Assembly: GCF_029946515.1 (NCBI RefSeq)
Contig: NZ_JARZHH010000034.1
Coordinates: 53,912 to 117,911 of the forward strand
Reading direction: 5' to 3'
Source: Polyangium sp. 6x1
GTDB lineage: Bacteria > Myxococcota_A > Polyangia > Polyangiales > Polyangiaceae
DNA: 64,000 nt
In this document: in pieces, positions 21,031-29,550 of the stretch
How positions within the stretch are numbered: the first letter of the stretch is position 1
Layout: each line of letters opens with the position of its first letter
Notes under the pieces: model-generated
Told to the model about the DNA's origin: nothing
Seen by the model: the letters and a program-made list of their open reading frames with translations, nothing else
Databases searched by the model: none
Program-made: the position numbers and the translations under genes

Positions 21031-22515
21031 GTGGTACGCTCGGGTCGCTTGGGCATCGAGGTCAATAAAGGCGCCAAGGTCGGCTTGATGACCGTCGCGC
21101 TCGCGGCGGCGGCGTGGGGCGCGTTTCGCTTCATCTCGCCCGATGCGGGTACGGAGAACGGTTATCGCGTCTGGGCGTACTTGCCCGACGTGACCGGCGT
21201 CGCGCCGCACTCGCGCGTGATGATCCAGGGCATCCAGGTCGGCACGGTCGACCGCATCTGGCTCGACGGCGGCAAAGCGCGCGTCGACATCAAGATGTTC
21301 CCGACGGCCCCGCTTTTCGACGACGCGGCCATTGGCAAGCGCGCGACGAGCCTGATCGGCGAATACTACATCGTGCTCGCGCCCGGGACGGAAGGTTATC
21401 CGCGGATCCCCGATCGCGGGCAGATCAAGAACTACATCGAGGAGCCCTCGATCCAGTCTTTGCAGGGGCAGGTCTCGGAGATCTTGAAGGACGTCAAGAC
21501 GGTGACCGAGTCCTTGAAGGGCACCGTCGGCAGCGACACGGGCAAGGATCAGCTCGAAAAGATCCTGAAGAACCTCGCCGAGGTGACCGAGGCGCTGAAC
21601 GAGACCGTCAAGGAGAACCGCACGGCGGTCCGCGACACGATCACCAACATCAACACGATCACGCAGAACTCGCAGCCGAACATCAACGCGATCCTCGACA
21701 ACTTGCGGCAGGTGACGGGCGACGTCCGCAAGATGACGAGCGCGAACGGCGAGAACGGCAAAGCGGGCGAGCTTCGCAGCGCGGCGGCGCGCATCGACAA
21801 GGCGACGACTTCGCTCGAGAGTGCGCTCTCGCACGCGGACAACGTCGCGGCGCGAATCGATCGCGGCGAGGGGACGCTCGGCAAGCTCACGAAGGACGAG
21901 ACGCTCATCAACGAGGTCGAGAGCGCCGTCGGCGACGTGGGCGAGCTCGTCGGCGGCATGGGCCGATTGCAGACGATCGTCGGCCTGCGAACCGATTACA
22001 ACTTCCTCGCGAACACGATCAAGAGCTACGTCGAGCTGCGCTTGCAGCCGTCCGAGGACAAATATTACCTCATCGAGCTCGTCAACGATCCGCGCGGTCT
22101 CACCACGTTCGAGCAGATCGACGTCGACACGACGAACCCGAACGACCCGCCGCATTACCGCGAGATTCGTACGGTCACGACGAACGCCTTCCGCTTCTCG
22201 TTCCAGTTCGCCAAGCGATTCGGTCCCTTCACGGGCCGCTTCGGCATCAAGGAGTCGACCGGCGGCCTCGGCCTCGATTTGCACCTGCTCGACGATCGAT
22301 TCGAGCTCCGGCAGGACCTCTTCGGCTTCGGCGAGCAGATCTCGCCGCGCTGGAGGGTCGCGCTCGCGTACGAGTTCATCCGCAAGTTGTGGCTGCTTGG
22401 TGGCGTCGACGACATCCTGAACGCCGACCGGCGCGACTACTTCATTGGCCTTCAGCTCCGCTTCAACGACAAGGACCTGAAGACGATCCTGCCGTTCGCG
22501 CCGCCCGTGTTCTGA
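21031..22515 (+). CDS. MCE/MlaD-domain protein with C-terminal barrel-like region
   Basis: The 494-residue protein has one N-terminal membrane helix (about 17-35) and an MlaD/MCE domain (about 42-120), marked by Gly-Val-Ala-Pro-His-Ser-Arg-Val-Met-Ile-Gln-Gly-Ile-Gln-Val-Gly. A long helical, coiled-coil-like stretch follows (about 130-315). The C-terminal 165 residues have alternating aromatic strands and the segments Lys-Glu-Ser-Thr-Gly-Gly-Leu-Gly-Leu-Asp and Asp-Tyr-Phe-Ile-Gly-Leu-Gln-Leu-Arg-Phe, resembling an outer-membrane barrel. MCE proteins move phospholipids between membranes. The start is GTG at 21031; TTG at 21049 is an alternative. No MlaE or MlaF gene is adjacent. Confidence 0.85.
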   Translation: MVRSGRLGIEVNKGAKVGLMTVALAAAAWGAFRFISPDAGTENGYRVWAYLPDVTGVAPHSRVMIQGIQVGTVDRIWLDGGKARVDIKMFPTAPLFDDAAIGKRATSLIGEYYIVLAPGTEGYPRIPDRGQIKNYIEEPSIQSLQGQVSEILKDVKTVTESLKGTVGSDTGKDQLEKILKNLAEVTEALNETVKENRTAVRDTITNINTITQNSQPNINAILDNLRQVTGDVRKMTSANGENGKAGELRSAAARIDKATTSLESALSHADNVAARIDRGEGTLGKLTKDETLINEVESAVGDVGELVGGMGRLQTIVGLRTDYNFLANTIKSYVELRLQPSEDKYYLIELVNDPRGLTTFEQIDVDTTNPNDPPHYREIRTVTTNAFRFSFQFAKRFGPFTGRFGIKESTGGLGLDLHLLDDRFELRQDLFGFGEQISPRWRVALAYEFIRKLWLLGGVDDILNADRRDYFIGLQLRFNDKDLKTILPFAPPVF

Positions 22516-22588
22516 GATCGCGAAGGGTGCGGAGCCCGCGCCGCACCGATCTCTCCGCACGTCGCGCCCGCGGCGATCGCTCCGCAGC

Positions 22589-22607
22589 CGATTTTCCGCG
22601 AAAATCG
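22589..22607. other. Small inverted repeat after the MCE gene
   Basis: CGATTTTC is separated by 3 bases from its inverse GAAAATCG. It lies 74 bases after the MCE gene stop and 88 bases before the next start. It could be a weak terminator or an operator for the Lys-rich protein gene downstream. There is no T run after it. Confidence 0.3.
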
Positions 22608-22694
22608 CGGATCTCGCGCTCGAACGGCCTCGGCACGGACTGTGCAATTCCTCCTCGCGAGCGCCGAGACAGGCGCTGTCCCAAGGAGCCAGCC

Positions 22695-23147
22695 ATGATG
22701 CACGTCCCCTCGTTCTTCCGCCCCCTCGCCGTCGCTCTTTGCCTCGCTTTTGCCGCCGCGCCCACGGTCGCTTTCGCGGGTGAGAACAGCGCCCCGGCCG
22801 GCGCCAAGGCCAAGGACGAGGCGGGCAAGCGCAAGCGCATCTCGTTCCCGATCCAGGCCGATCAGTTCGCGAAGCACATGGAAAAGCACATCGAAAAGGC
22901 CCGCGCGCGCATGGAGAGCCACATGAAGGAGAAGAACCTCCCCGAGGCCGACCGCGCCGCGCGCCGCAAGGCCTTCGACGCGAGCGCGACCGAGGTCCGC
23001 GCCGCCGCCAAGCGCGTCGCGCAGGACGGGACGGTCACGAAGGAAGAGGCCAAGGAGGTCCGCAAGGTCGCGAAGGGCCTCAAGCAGGGCGGCCACGACA
23101 AGAAGAAGGGCCGCCACCACGGCAAGAAGCCGGAAAAAGCCGCTTGA
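22695..23147 (+). CDS. Secreted Lys-rich small protein, 150 aa
   Basis: A strong AAGGAG site (22683-22688) lies 6 bases before the ATG. The first 29 residues form a Sec signal peptide ending in Ala-Phe-Ala. The mature part is highly basic and helical, with repeated Lys-His-Met-Glu-Lys-His-Ile-Glu-Lys-Ala and Lys-Glu-Glu-Ala-Lys-Glu-Val-Arg-Lys-Val stretches and a His/Lys-rich tail. It has a heptad-like charge pattern and could bind nucleic acid, polysaccharide or metal in the periplasm. No family is recognised. Confidence 0.75.
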   Translation: MMHVPSFFRPLAVALCLAFAAAPTVAFAGENSAPAGAKAKDEAGKRKRISFPIQADQFAKHMEKHIEKARARMESHMKEKNLPEADRAARRKAFDASATEVRAAAKRVAQDGTVTKEEAKEVRKVAKGLKQGGHDKKKGRHHGKKPEKAA

Positions 23148-23368
23148 TTCGCCGATTTTCGCCCCACGCCGTAGCCCGCTGAGCCCCCCGCCGCCCACGC
23201 CCGCCTCGACCGGAGGCATCTGCTGTACTACTGAACAACCGCACCCTGCGGCCCGGTCGAGGCGGCTCCAAAAAGTATCCCGCGCAACGTCGCGTACGTT
23301 CGTCCTCTTGGAACCTCGCGGGCCGGTTCGTCGGCGGATCCTGGGCCGAACCTGGATCGCGAGCCCCG

Positions 23369-23397
23369 TTGACATGGACTGAAAATTCGTTCAGTAT
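23369..23397 (+). promoter_or_regulatory. Promoter with overlapping inverted repeat upstream of the caspase-like gene
   Basis: A perfect -35 TTGACA (23369-23374) is followed 17 bases later by a weak -10 (CAGTAT, 23392-23397). Between and overlapping them is the perfect inverted repeat ACTGAA-6-TTCAGT (23378-23395), similar in form to TetR-family operators. The gap from 23148 to 23462 (315 bp) shows no open gene; this is the only clear structure in it. Confidence 0.5.
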
Positions 23398-23462
23398 CCG
23401 GCGCAGGTCGCGCCTCGCCCGGACGTGCTGCTCGGGCCTGTTCGCGCGCCAGGGATGTCGCC

Positions 23463-24527
23463 ATGGCTCCGCCCAGCGCCAGTCATCGTGTCGTTTGCCT
23501 CGGAGTGCCCGGAGCGCCGCAGCTCGGGTGTGAAGAGGCCAATGCCCGCGACGTGTTTCACCTGTTCACCGGAGCGCTCGGGCCCCCGGGCACCGTGGCG
23601 ACATGCCTCGTCGGCGACGACGCCACGAAAAAGGCGGTGAATCGCGCATTCGACGCGGCTTCACACGAGAGCACGCCGTTTTTCATGGTGTATTTCTCGG
23701 GCAGGGCGAGCGAACAGGGGCTCCACGTCGCGGATGGGTGCATCGGCGCCGACGCGCTCGCTCGCCATTTCGAGCGCGTGGCCGCGCCGTCCATGCTTTT
23801 CGTCCTCGACCTCGTGGTCGGGGCGGTCCCTGACGAGGACGTCGTCCCCAAATGGGTCGAGGCTGTCGCGCGGGCGCGCAAAGGCATGCGCGTGGCGGCG
23901 GCGCGCGCGACGCGGATCGGCGCGGGTACGGAGGGCGCAGGACGAGCGCGGTTCACCGGCGCGTTGCTCGAAGCGCTGCAAACCTCGGATGGCGACGTGG
24001 AGTTTCAGGGCGCGAAGTACATTTCGGACATGCGAGCGCTGGAACAGTCACGGGCGATTCTGCAACGACGGTGGCATGCGACGCACCTGCCCGTTCGAAT
24101 GGGTCCATTCGGGGATTTTCCGCTCGCGCGCTGCCAGGCCGCCGCAGGGGTCGGCAAAGGCAGCATTCGCGGGGTCGCGGCCGGGACACGACTGTCGGCG
24201 ACGGTGCGCTATTCGATCGAAGGTCGCGCGCACGTGCCGACGACGCTGCATTACGCGCTCGAAGACACGAGCCACGAGGTGCTCGGCGAGGGCGAGGTGA
24301 TCGTGATCCCCGACGGCGACGTGTTCGTGGGTCGTCAGCGCATTCGGCTGCCGTCCCGCGTGCTCGCCGAACACACGGTCTGGGGGCCGACGCTGGAGCT
24401 CGGGGAACGGGTTCACGTGCGGTGGCGGCTGACGCTGCGGGATGCTCGCGGCCGCACGCTCGATCGGAGAGTCTTCGGCCACGAATATGCGGCGCCGCCG
24501 AAGTCCGGCCGCCGTTCGCGGGGCTGA
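23463..24527 (+). CDS. Caspase-like (peptidase C14 fold) protein without catalytic residues
   Basis: Residues 1-175 follow the caspase p20 pattern. There is an N-terminal strand (Arg-Val-Val-Cys-Leu-Gly-Val), an Asn-Ala-Arg-Asp-Val helix, Leu-Val-Gly-Asp-Asp-Ala-Thr-Lys-Lys-Ala-Val at about 49-59 (the usual Asp-Ala-Thr motif), the strand Phe-Phe-Met-Val-Tyr-Phe-Ser-Gly at 73-80, the strand Leu-Phe-Val-Leu-Asp at 112-116, and Phe-Thr-Gly-Ala-Leu-Leu-Glu-Ala-Leu at 164-172. Where active members have Ser-Gly-His-Gly it reads Ser-Gly-Arg-Ala, and where they have Asp-x-Cys-x-Ser-Gly it reads Asp-Leu-Val-Val-Gly-Ala, so both catalytic His and Cys are missing. The C-terminal 150 residues form a strand-rich domain of unknown type. 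A scaffold or pseudo-enzyme role is inferred. Confidence 0.6.
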   Translation: MAPPSASHRVVCLGVPGAPQLGCEEANARDVFHLFTGALGPPGTVATCLVGDDATKKAVNRAFDAASHESTPFFMVYFSGRASEQGLHVADGCIGADALARHFERVAAPSMLFVLDLVVGAVPDEDVVPKWVEAVARARKGMRVAAARATRIGAGTEGAGRARFTGALLEALQTSDGDVEFQGAKYISDMRALEQSRAILQRRWHATHLPVRMGPFGDFPLARCQAAAGVGKGSIRGVAAGTRLSATVRYSIEGRAHVPTTLHYALEDTSHEVLGEGEVIVIPDGDVFVGRQRIRLPSRVLAEHTVWGPTLELGERVHVRWRLTLRDARGRTLDRRVFGHEYAAPPKSGRRSRG

Positions 24528-24583
24528 GGGGCGCGGCGGCCGGCCGGCTACGAAGCGCCTCCCGCTGTGCTACAAGCCGTCCG

Positions 24584-26215
24584 ATGCCTCGCGCGCTCCC
24601 CAGCACGGCCCTCATCCTGTCCCTCGTCCTCGGTGCCACCGTGGCCGCGTGTCAGGGGTGCCGTACGCCTCCCGCCGTCACCGCCGAGGAGGACGCGGCC
24701 CCCGGGCAGCCGACGATTCGCCTGTACCTCCTCAGCACCATCGCAGGCGCGATCGAGCCGTGTGGGTGCACGAAGGATCAGCTTGGAGGCGTCGATCACC
24801 TCGCGGCATTCCTTCGCGCGGAGTCGACCGCGGCGCCTTCGAGCCTGGTGCTCGGCGCAGGTCCGATGCTCTTCGGCGAGCCGACGCTGCGGCCCGAGGA
24901 GGTGACGCAGCAGTCGTGGAAGGCGGAGACGCTCGCGGCCGCGGCGAAGGAGATCGGGCTCGTGGCATGGGCGCCGGGCCTGAACGACTGGGCCGCCGGC
25001 GGCGCGTCACTCACGAAGTACGTGTCGACCGCGGGATCGGCGCTGCTCGCAGGCAACGTCGAAGGCGCGGCCGGCGTGACGGGCGTCGTGGTGCGCGAGG
25101 TGTCGGGCGTGAAGGTGGGGATCATCGGCGTGTCCGAGCCGCGGGATCGCGCGGGGAAGCTGCCGGAGGGCATCACCACGAAGCCGACGCTCGACGCGAT
25201 GAAGGCGGGTGTCGAGGAGGCGAAGAAGCAGGGCGCGCGCGTGCTCGTGGGGCTCGCGGCGATCCCGCGCGGCGAGGCTTTGCGGCTCGCGGACGCGATC
25301 CCGGATCTCGCGGTCCTCGTGCTCGGCAAGCCGCAGGAGACGGACCACAACAACGACGCGCCGAAGCCGCCGATGCGCGTGGGGCAGACGCTCGTCGTGG
25401 AGACCTCGAACCATTTGCAGACAGTGGGCGTCGTGGATCTCTACGTGCGGGCGCGGGACGCGGAGGTCCTCTCGTTCGCGGACGCGAGCGGCATCGAGCG
25501 CGCCGAGGAGCTCGTCGTGCTCGCGGGGCGCATTCGCGACCTCGAGACGCGGATTCAGTCGTGGGAAAAGGGCGGCAAGGTGAAGGCCGAGGATCTCGCC
25601 GCGCGCAAGGCCGACCTCGAGAAGCTCCGCGCCGAGCGTGCGAAGCTCGAAGAGCCGAGCCCCGCGCCGAAGGGCAGCTTCTTCCGGTACAAGCTCGTCG
25701 AGGTGCGCGAGAAGCTCGGCGTCGACGGCGCGATGGCCACGAAGCTCGTCGATTACTACAAGCGCGTGAACGAGCACAACCGCACGGCGTTCGCGGACCG
25801 CAAGCCCGCGCCCGCGGCGGCAGGGAAGGCGAGCTACATCGGCATCGAGGCGTGCACGGTTTGCCACGACGAGGAGCGCAAGGTCTACGACGGCACGGCG
25901 CACGCGAAGGCTTACGCGACGCTGGCGAAGGACTTCAAGGAGTTCAACCTCGATTGCGTGAGCTGCCACGTCACCGGCTACGACAAACCGGGCGGCTCGA
26001 CGGTCACGTACGTGGACAAACTCAAGGACGTGCAATGCGAGGAGTGCCACGGGCCCGGGTCGCTCCACGCGAGGAAGCCGGACGCCGAGGGGCTCATCAT
26101 CCTGAAGCCGGATCCGCAGTCGTGCGTCTCGCAATGCCACCACCCGCCGCACGTCGAGAATTTCGACCCGGTGGCGAAGATGGAGCTCGTGCTCGGGCCG
26201 GGGCACGGCAAATAA
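24584..26215 (+). CDS. Multiheme cytochrome c with metallophosphatase-like N-terminal domain
   Basis: The 543-residue lipoprotein or secreted protein has a signal sequence followed by a UshA/5'-nucleotidase-like domain (about 45-300, with Ile-Glu-Pro-Cys-Gly-Cys-Thr-Lys-Asp-Gln-Leu-Gly-Gly near the start), a charged helical linker (about 305-400) and a C-terminal cytochrome c part. Heme sites are Cys-x-x-Cys-His at about residues 424, 458 and 485, plus a Cys-x3-Cys-His at about 514. The metallophosphatase metal ligands are not clearly kept, so this domain may be structural. It is expected in periplasm or outer membrane electron transfer. The signal peptide sets the start at 24584. Confidence 0.85.
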   Translation: MPRALPSTALILSLVLGATVAACQGCRTPPAVTAEEDAAPGQPTIRLYLLSTIAGAIEPCGCTKDQLGGVDHLAAFLRAESTAAPSSLVLGAGPMLFGEPTLRPEEVTQQSWKAETLAAAAKEIGLVAWAPGLNDWAAGGASLTKYVSTAGSALLAGNVEGAAGVTGVVVREVSGVKVGIIGVSEPRDRAGKLPEGITTKPTLDAMKAGVEEAKKQGARVLVGLAAIPRGEALRLADAIPDLAVLVLGKPQETDHNNDAPKPPMRVGQTLVVETSNHLQTVGVVDLYVRARDAEVLSFADASGIERAEELVVLAGRIRDLETRIQSWEKGGKVKAEDLAARKADLEKLRAERAKLEEPSPAPKGSFFRYKLVEVREKLGVDGAMATKLVDYYKRVNEHNRTAFADRKPAPAAAGKASYIGIEACTVCHDEERKVYDGTAHAKAYATLAKDFKEFNLDCVSCHVTGYDKPGGSTVTYVDKLKDVQCEECHGPGSLHARKPDAEGLIILKPDPQSCVSQCHHPPHVENFDPVAKMELVLGPGHGK

Positions 26216-26276
26216 CGTATCGCGCGGTCGCGGGATGCGTCGGTTTGTCGACGCTCCCAGGAAAAACGTTTCTCTT

Positions 26277-26295
26277 GACGGGAGCGAATCCCGTC
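26277..26295. terminator. Hairpin between convergent genes
   Basis: GACGGGA pairs with TCCCGTC around a 5-base loop, between the cytochrome stop (26215) and the convergent methyltransferase stop (26318). There is no long T run, so the terminator role is uncertain. Confidence 0.4.
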
Positions 26296-26317
26296 TCCGA
26301 CGCGGTTTGTCCTGTTT

Positions 26318-27028
26318 TCAGCCGCGCACGGGCAGCCCGGCGTTCATCATGACCCGCGTCAGGTGGTCGTCGCCCTCGTCCAGGACCGGCTGCGCGCGCA
26401 GCACGACGCGGTCGCGGAAGCGGTACGTGCACTCGATCGACGAAAGGCCCGCCATGTCGAGGCGTTCTTCCAGCTCGGGGAGCTGGAGCCTGCGCACGGG
26501 TCCGTCGAGGCCTCCGCGGGCCCAGGGCGCGCCGAGCGTCTCCACGAGGAACAAGGTGCCGTTCGGCGCGAGCATGGCCGTGAGCTCTTCGAGCGCTCGA
26601 TCGAGCCACGCGAGCCCGTCGCGCAGGGTCCCGCCGCGTAGCTCCATGACGGGCATGAGCACGCTGCCCACCGTGACGACCGTGGCGAGCGGCGCGATGG
26701 CGAGCCCGCCGTCGCCGAGCCCCTGCGCGACTGACTTGATCCGCGTGGAGGACCGGGTCAGGGCCTCGGCGAGCGAGCGCTCGGCGCGGATGATCTTCTG
26801 AATGTTCGGCTCGACCAGCGTGATGCGGCCGAGCTCGGGGTATGCCGAGGCGATGAGCCGCGTCAGCTTGCCCGTGCCGGCGCCGACGTCGACGAGGTGA
26901 TCGTCGGCCCCGAGCGGCGGGAGCGAGAGGACGAGCTCACGGTAGTGCTCGGGTTCCCGCTCGGGCCCGGCCGTGAAGGTGGTGTCGTGCAGGTCGTACC
27001 AGTCGGGGTGCTCCCAGGGGGGCAACAT
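26318..27028 (-). CDS. Class I SAM-dependent methyltransferase
   Basis: The 236-residue protein shows the SAM-binding motif I Val-Asp-Val-Gly-Ala-Gly-Thr-Gly-Lys-Leu-Thr at about residues 41-51, the acidic motif II end Leu-Val-Glu-Pro-Asn, and motif IV/post-motif strands (Gly-Thr-Leu-Phe-Leu-Val-Glu-Thr-Leu-Gly). The N terminus begins Trp-Glu-His-Pro-Asp-Trp-Tyr-Asp-Leu, common in small-molecule methyltransferases. Substrate unknown. The frame continues open upstream to 27175 without similarity. It is divergent from the gene at 27227 across a 198-bp gap. Confidence 0.9.
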   Translation of the reverse strand: MLPPWEHPDWYDLHDTTFTAGPEREPEHYRELVLSLPPLGADDHLVDVGAGTGKLTRLIASAYPELGRITLVEPNIQKIIRAERSLAEALTRSSTRIKSVAQGLGDGGLAIAPLATVVTVGSVLMPVMELRGGTLRDGLAWLDRALEELTAMLAPNGTLFLVETLGAPWARGGLDGPVRRLQLPELEERLDMAGLSSIECTYRFRDRVVLRAQPVLDEGDDHLTRVMMNAGLPVRG

Positions 27029-27226
27029 CCTCCGAGCGTATCGCGACGCCGCCGTCCGCGCCAATCCCGCACGGCCAGCCTCCGGGGCCCGCGTGCGCCT
27101 CGGGCGGGTTCGGCAGGACGCACCCTCGGGTATAGCCTGGTCCGGATCGGACGAAAAAAAACTGCCCCGCGACAAACGTATCGGTTGTCAAACGTGGGCG
27201 CTGCTTCTATAGTTTGCCCCGGAACG

Positions 27227-28438
27227 ATGTTCGTCTGGACAACCGACGGCGAGACGCACTGCGCGGGCTTCGACGAGACCGGCGCTCTCTTCGGGGGGGC
27301 CTTTGCGCTCGTGCTCGGGGGATTGCTCGTGGCGCTCTTGCCTTCGCCCTGGGTCCTCGGGGGGCTCGGGATCGTCGCCGCGTTGTGCGTCGGCTGCCGG
27401 TATTCGATCCGGATCGGGCCGGACGGCATTCGCCTGACGCTCTACCGTTTCTGGCTCGTCCCGGTGCACCGGCGGCATTCGTTGCTCGACGCGGACATCG
27501 ACATTCATCACGACCTCGATCTGGCGGAGATGACGGGGCTCGTCATTCGCGAGCCGTACGCCGATCCCGGCCTCGACAACGAATCCGACGTGTTCGGTCC
27601 CCGGTTCGGCCAGACGCGGCTCTTTCGGCTGCACGCGAGGCTCGTCCTCGCGCTCGAAGCCATGCGCGCGGCCGTGGCGAACGTGCCGGTGCCGCCCGAG
27701 CTACGCAATTTCTGGCTCGGGCCGCAGATGGGCGCGTTCGACCTCGTCCGCGCGATCCGCGACGGACGGGGGCGGCTCAGGCGGGTCCGATCCGTCTCGC
27801 CCGTGTACGTCGGCGAGGTCGAGGTGCCGCCGGGGTCGACGTTTCATTTCAATGAAGACCGCTTCCTCGATCCGCGCCGGGAGGACCGGCTGCACGAGGT
27901 GGTGCTCGGCGGGCCGATTCCGCTGCTCGGAAAGATGGTCCGCCCCGGGGCGAGCCTCGTGTTCGCCCCGTCGGGGCGACTGTCCAGCCTGCGCAGCGCA
28001 TTCGAATCGGATGTGGAGATCGATGGGACCTGGGTGAACGGGCGGGACGTGCTCTCGTTCAACGAAGACGGCGAGCTCATGGGATTCACGCTGGCGAAGG
28101 ACGGGCGCGCGGCCGGCCTCCGTTTTCCCAGGGGGAGCCGTTTTCAATGCTGGCCCGGGGACGACCTCTTGCCCCCGCGCTGGACCGTGCGCCTCGGCGG
28201 CCCGCTCGTTTTGCCCGACATCACGCTGCAAGCGGGCGAGTCGGTCGAGCTGTCGGACGACATCACGCGGATCACCGCCATCTGCCCGCGCCGCGACCTG
28301 AAGGCCCACGGGCTCGTGGTGCGGGCCGGCATCGTGCCGATTCCGCTCCGCAAGGACGGAGTCGTCGATCTGGCTGGCTGCTTGAAGAGCGGGATCTTGC
28401 GGCCCCGCGAGGGCGCCGAGGGGCTCCGAGGCTGCTGA
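27227..28438 (+). CDS. Hypothetical membrane-anchored protein, 403 aa
   Basis: Two adjacent hydrophobic stretches at about residues 22-42 and 45-60 suggest an N-terminal membrane hairpin, followed by a large soluble part. The rest has many short strands rich in Gly, Val, Arg and Asp, with three similar segments (Val-x-Leu-Gly-Gly-Pro near residues 225 and 325, and Arg-Pro-Gly-Ala-Ser) suggesting an internal repeat of beta-type. No family is recognised. The ATG at 27227 follows GGAAC; the open frame extends upstream but is antisense to the methyltransferase start region. Confidence 0.65.
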   Translation: MFVWTTDGETHCAGFDETGALFGGAFALVLGGLLVALLPSPWVLGGLGIVAALCVGCRYSIRIGPDGIRLTLYRFWLVPVHRRHSLLDADIDIHHDLDLAEMTGLVIREPYADPGLDNESDVFGPRFGQTRLFRLHARLVLALEAMRAAVANVPVPPELRNFWLGPQMGAFDLVRAIRDGRGRLRRVRSVSPVYVGEVEVPPGSTFHFNEDRFLDPRREDRLHEVVLGGPIPLLGKMVRPGASLVFAPSGRLSSLRSAFESDVEIDGTWVNGRDVLSFNEDGELMGFTLAKDGRAAGLRFPRGSRFQCWPGDDLLPPRWTVRLGGPLVLPDITLQAGESVELSDDITRITAICPRRDLKAHGLVVRAGIVPIPLRKDGVVDLAGCLKSGILRPREGAEGLRGC

Positions 28439-28440
28439 GC

Positions 28441-28854
28441 TCAGGCCTTCGGCATCGGCGGCGTCGGCACGAAGAAACCTTCGAATTCGTCCCAGCCTTC
28501 ACGCGGGCCGGGGAAGCCGAGCACGGCGAGCGTGCGCCGCGCCGGCTCGACGACCGCCGGCGGCAATTCCTCCTCGATGGGAGCGCCGCCCGGCAGCGCG
28601 TCGCAGATCTCCTCGACGAGCGTCGCCGCCTCGACCACGCGGCCGACGTCGCCCGAGAGCTCGCCGCTGCGAGACCGGATCCCCTCCGCCGTGCGCACGA
28701 ACGCGCGGAGCGTCTCCGTCGCCGACGCGAGCGCCTCGGGGCTCGCCGAGCGGACGGAGGCGAACACGCGGGGCGCCGCGAACATGAAGAGGAGGTTCAT
28801 GCACTGGGACATCGCATGCGCGACCTCGGCCGCGCGGCTGGCGCTCGCATTCAT
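28441..28854 (-). CDS. Hypothetical protein, 137 aa
   Basis: A small, mostly helical, acidic protein with a hydrophobic Cys-Met-Asn-Leu-Leu-Phe-Met-Phe segment near residues 18-26. It ends with a Pro-rich tail. No family is recognised. It ends 2 bp from the convergent 403-residue gene. Start choice rests on length and codon use; Met at 28854 has no strong ribosome site. Confidence 0.55.
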   Translation of the reverse strand: MNASASRAAEVAHAMSQCMNLLFMFAAPRVFASVRSASPEALASATETLRAFVRTAEGIRSRSGELSGDVGRVVEAATLVEEICDALPGGAPIEEELPPAVVEPARRTLAVLGFPGPREGWDEFEGFFVPTPPMPKA

Positions 28855-29004
28855 GGAGGAGCATGGTACCACGGACTTTCGGTGTCGGAAAAGCCCTTCG
28901 CCGCGTACAGCACACCCACGACGAGGTACGGCCGTCGCTCCGTCCAGAATGGAGAATGACGGTGCGATCACTCCGTCATCGAGGCAAAGAACTCGTTTGG
29001 CAGG

Positions 29005-29550
29005 TCAAACCTTGCCCAGAGGAGCGTGCTTTTCGGCCGGATGACGGCGCGCATATCCAAGGCGGGCGCCCAGAAAGCCGAAGAGCGCGCCGAGCCCGCC
29101 GAGCAAGACGAGCAGCACAGCCCAGGTCGGGGCGGACGGACCCGGCGTGGGCGCCGCCGCCGCGAGCGCCCAGGCGAGGGCGGCCGCGACGAACCCGCCC
29201 ACCGCGCCCTCCTTCGGCCCCGCCTTGGCGCCGAACCGACCGACGAGAAACCCGCCCGCGAGCGAGGCGACCAAAAACCCCGCGAGCTGCAGGCCGATGA
29301 ACGCGAGCTGCGCGGAGAGCGGCACCACGAGCTTCGCGTCCGCGGGCGCCGGGACCCCGAGCTCGGCCCGATCGACGAGCCGCGCGCCGAGCTTCGCCGC
29401 GATCGCCGCGAGCGGCAGCCAGACGAGGAACGTCGCGACCGCGCCGATCCCGGACCAGTGCCACGGCGGCCGATCCTCGGCGTCCGGCTCGTCCGGCGGC
29501 GGCCCCGCTTGCACGAGGGGAAGGCGTCGCTTGTTGTCGGGTGCGCTCAC
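29005..29550 (-). CDS. Membrane protein at the end of the DsbA-like operon, 181 aa
   Basis: This protein has a polar N terminus (about 30 residues) and about four hydrophobic helices in the rest, with Gly-rich Gly-Gly-Phe-Leu-Val-Gly-Arg-Phe-Gly between them. It starts at GTG (29550) directly after the TAG stop of the upstream exonuclease gene (29551-29553), with no spacing at all, so it is clearly part of the same transcript. No family is recognised. The layout resembles small integral membrane proteins with paired helices. Confidence 0.7.
   Translation of the reverse strand: MSAPDNKRRLPLVQAGPPPDEPDAEDRPPWHWSGIGAVATFLVWLPLAAIAAKLGARLVDRAELGVPAPADAKLVVPLSAQLAFIGLQLAGFLVASLAGGFLVGRFGAKAGPKEGAVGGFVAAALAWALAAAAPTPGPSAPTWAVLLVLLGGLGALFGFLGARLGYARRHPAEKHAPLGKV

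Noticed and set aside
19606..22647. 1013-residue minus-strand open frame
   Set aside because: Spans the antisense of the MCE gene and an off-frame of the TPR gene; no domain and biased composition.
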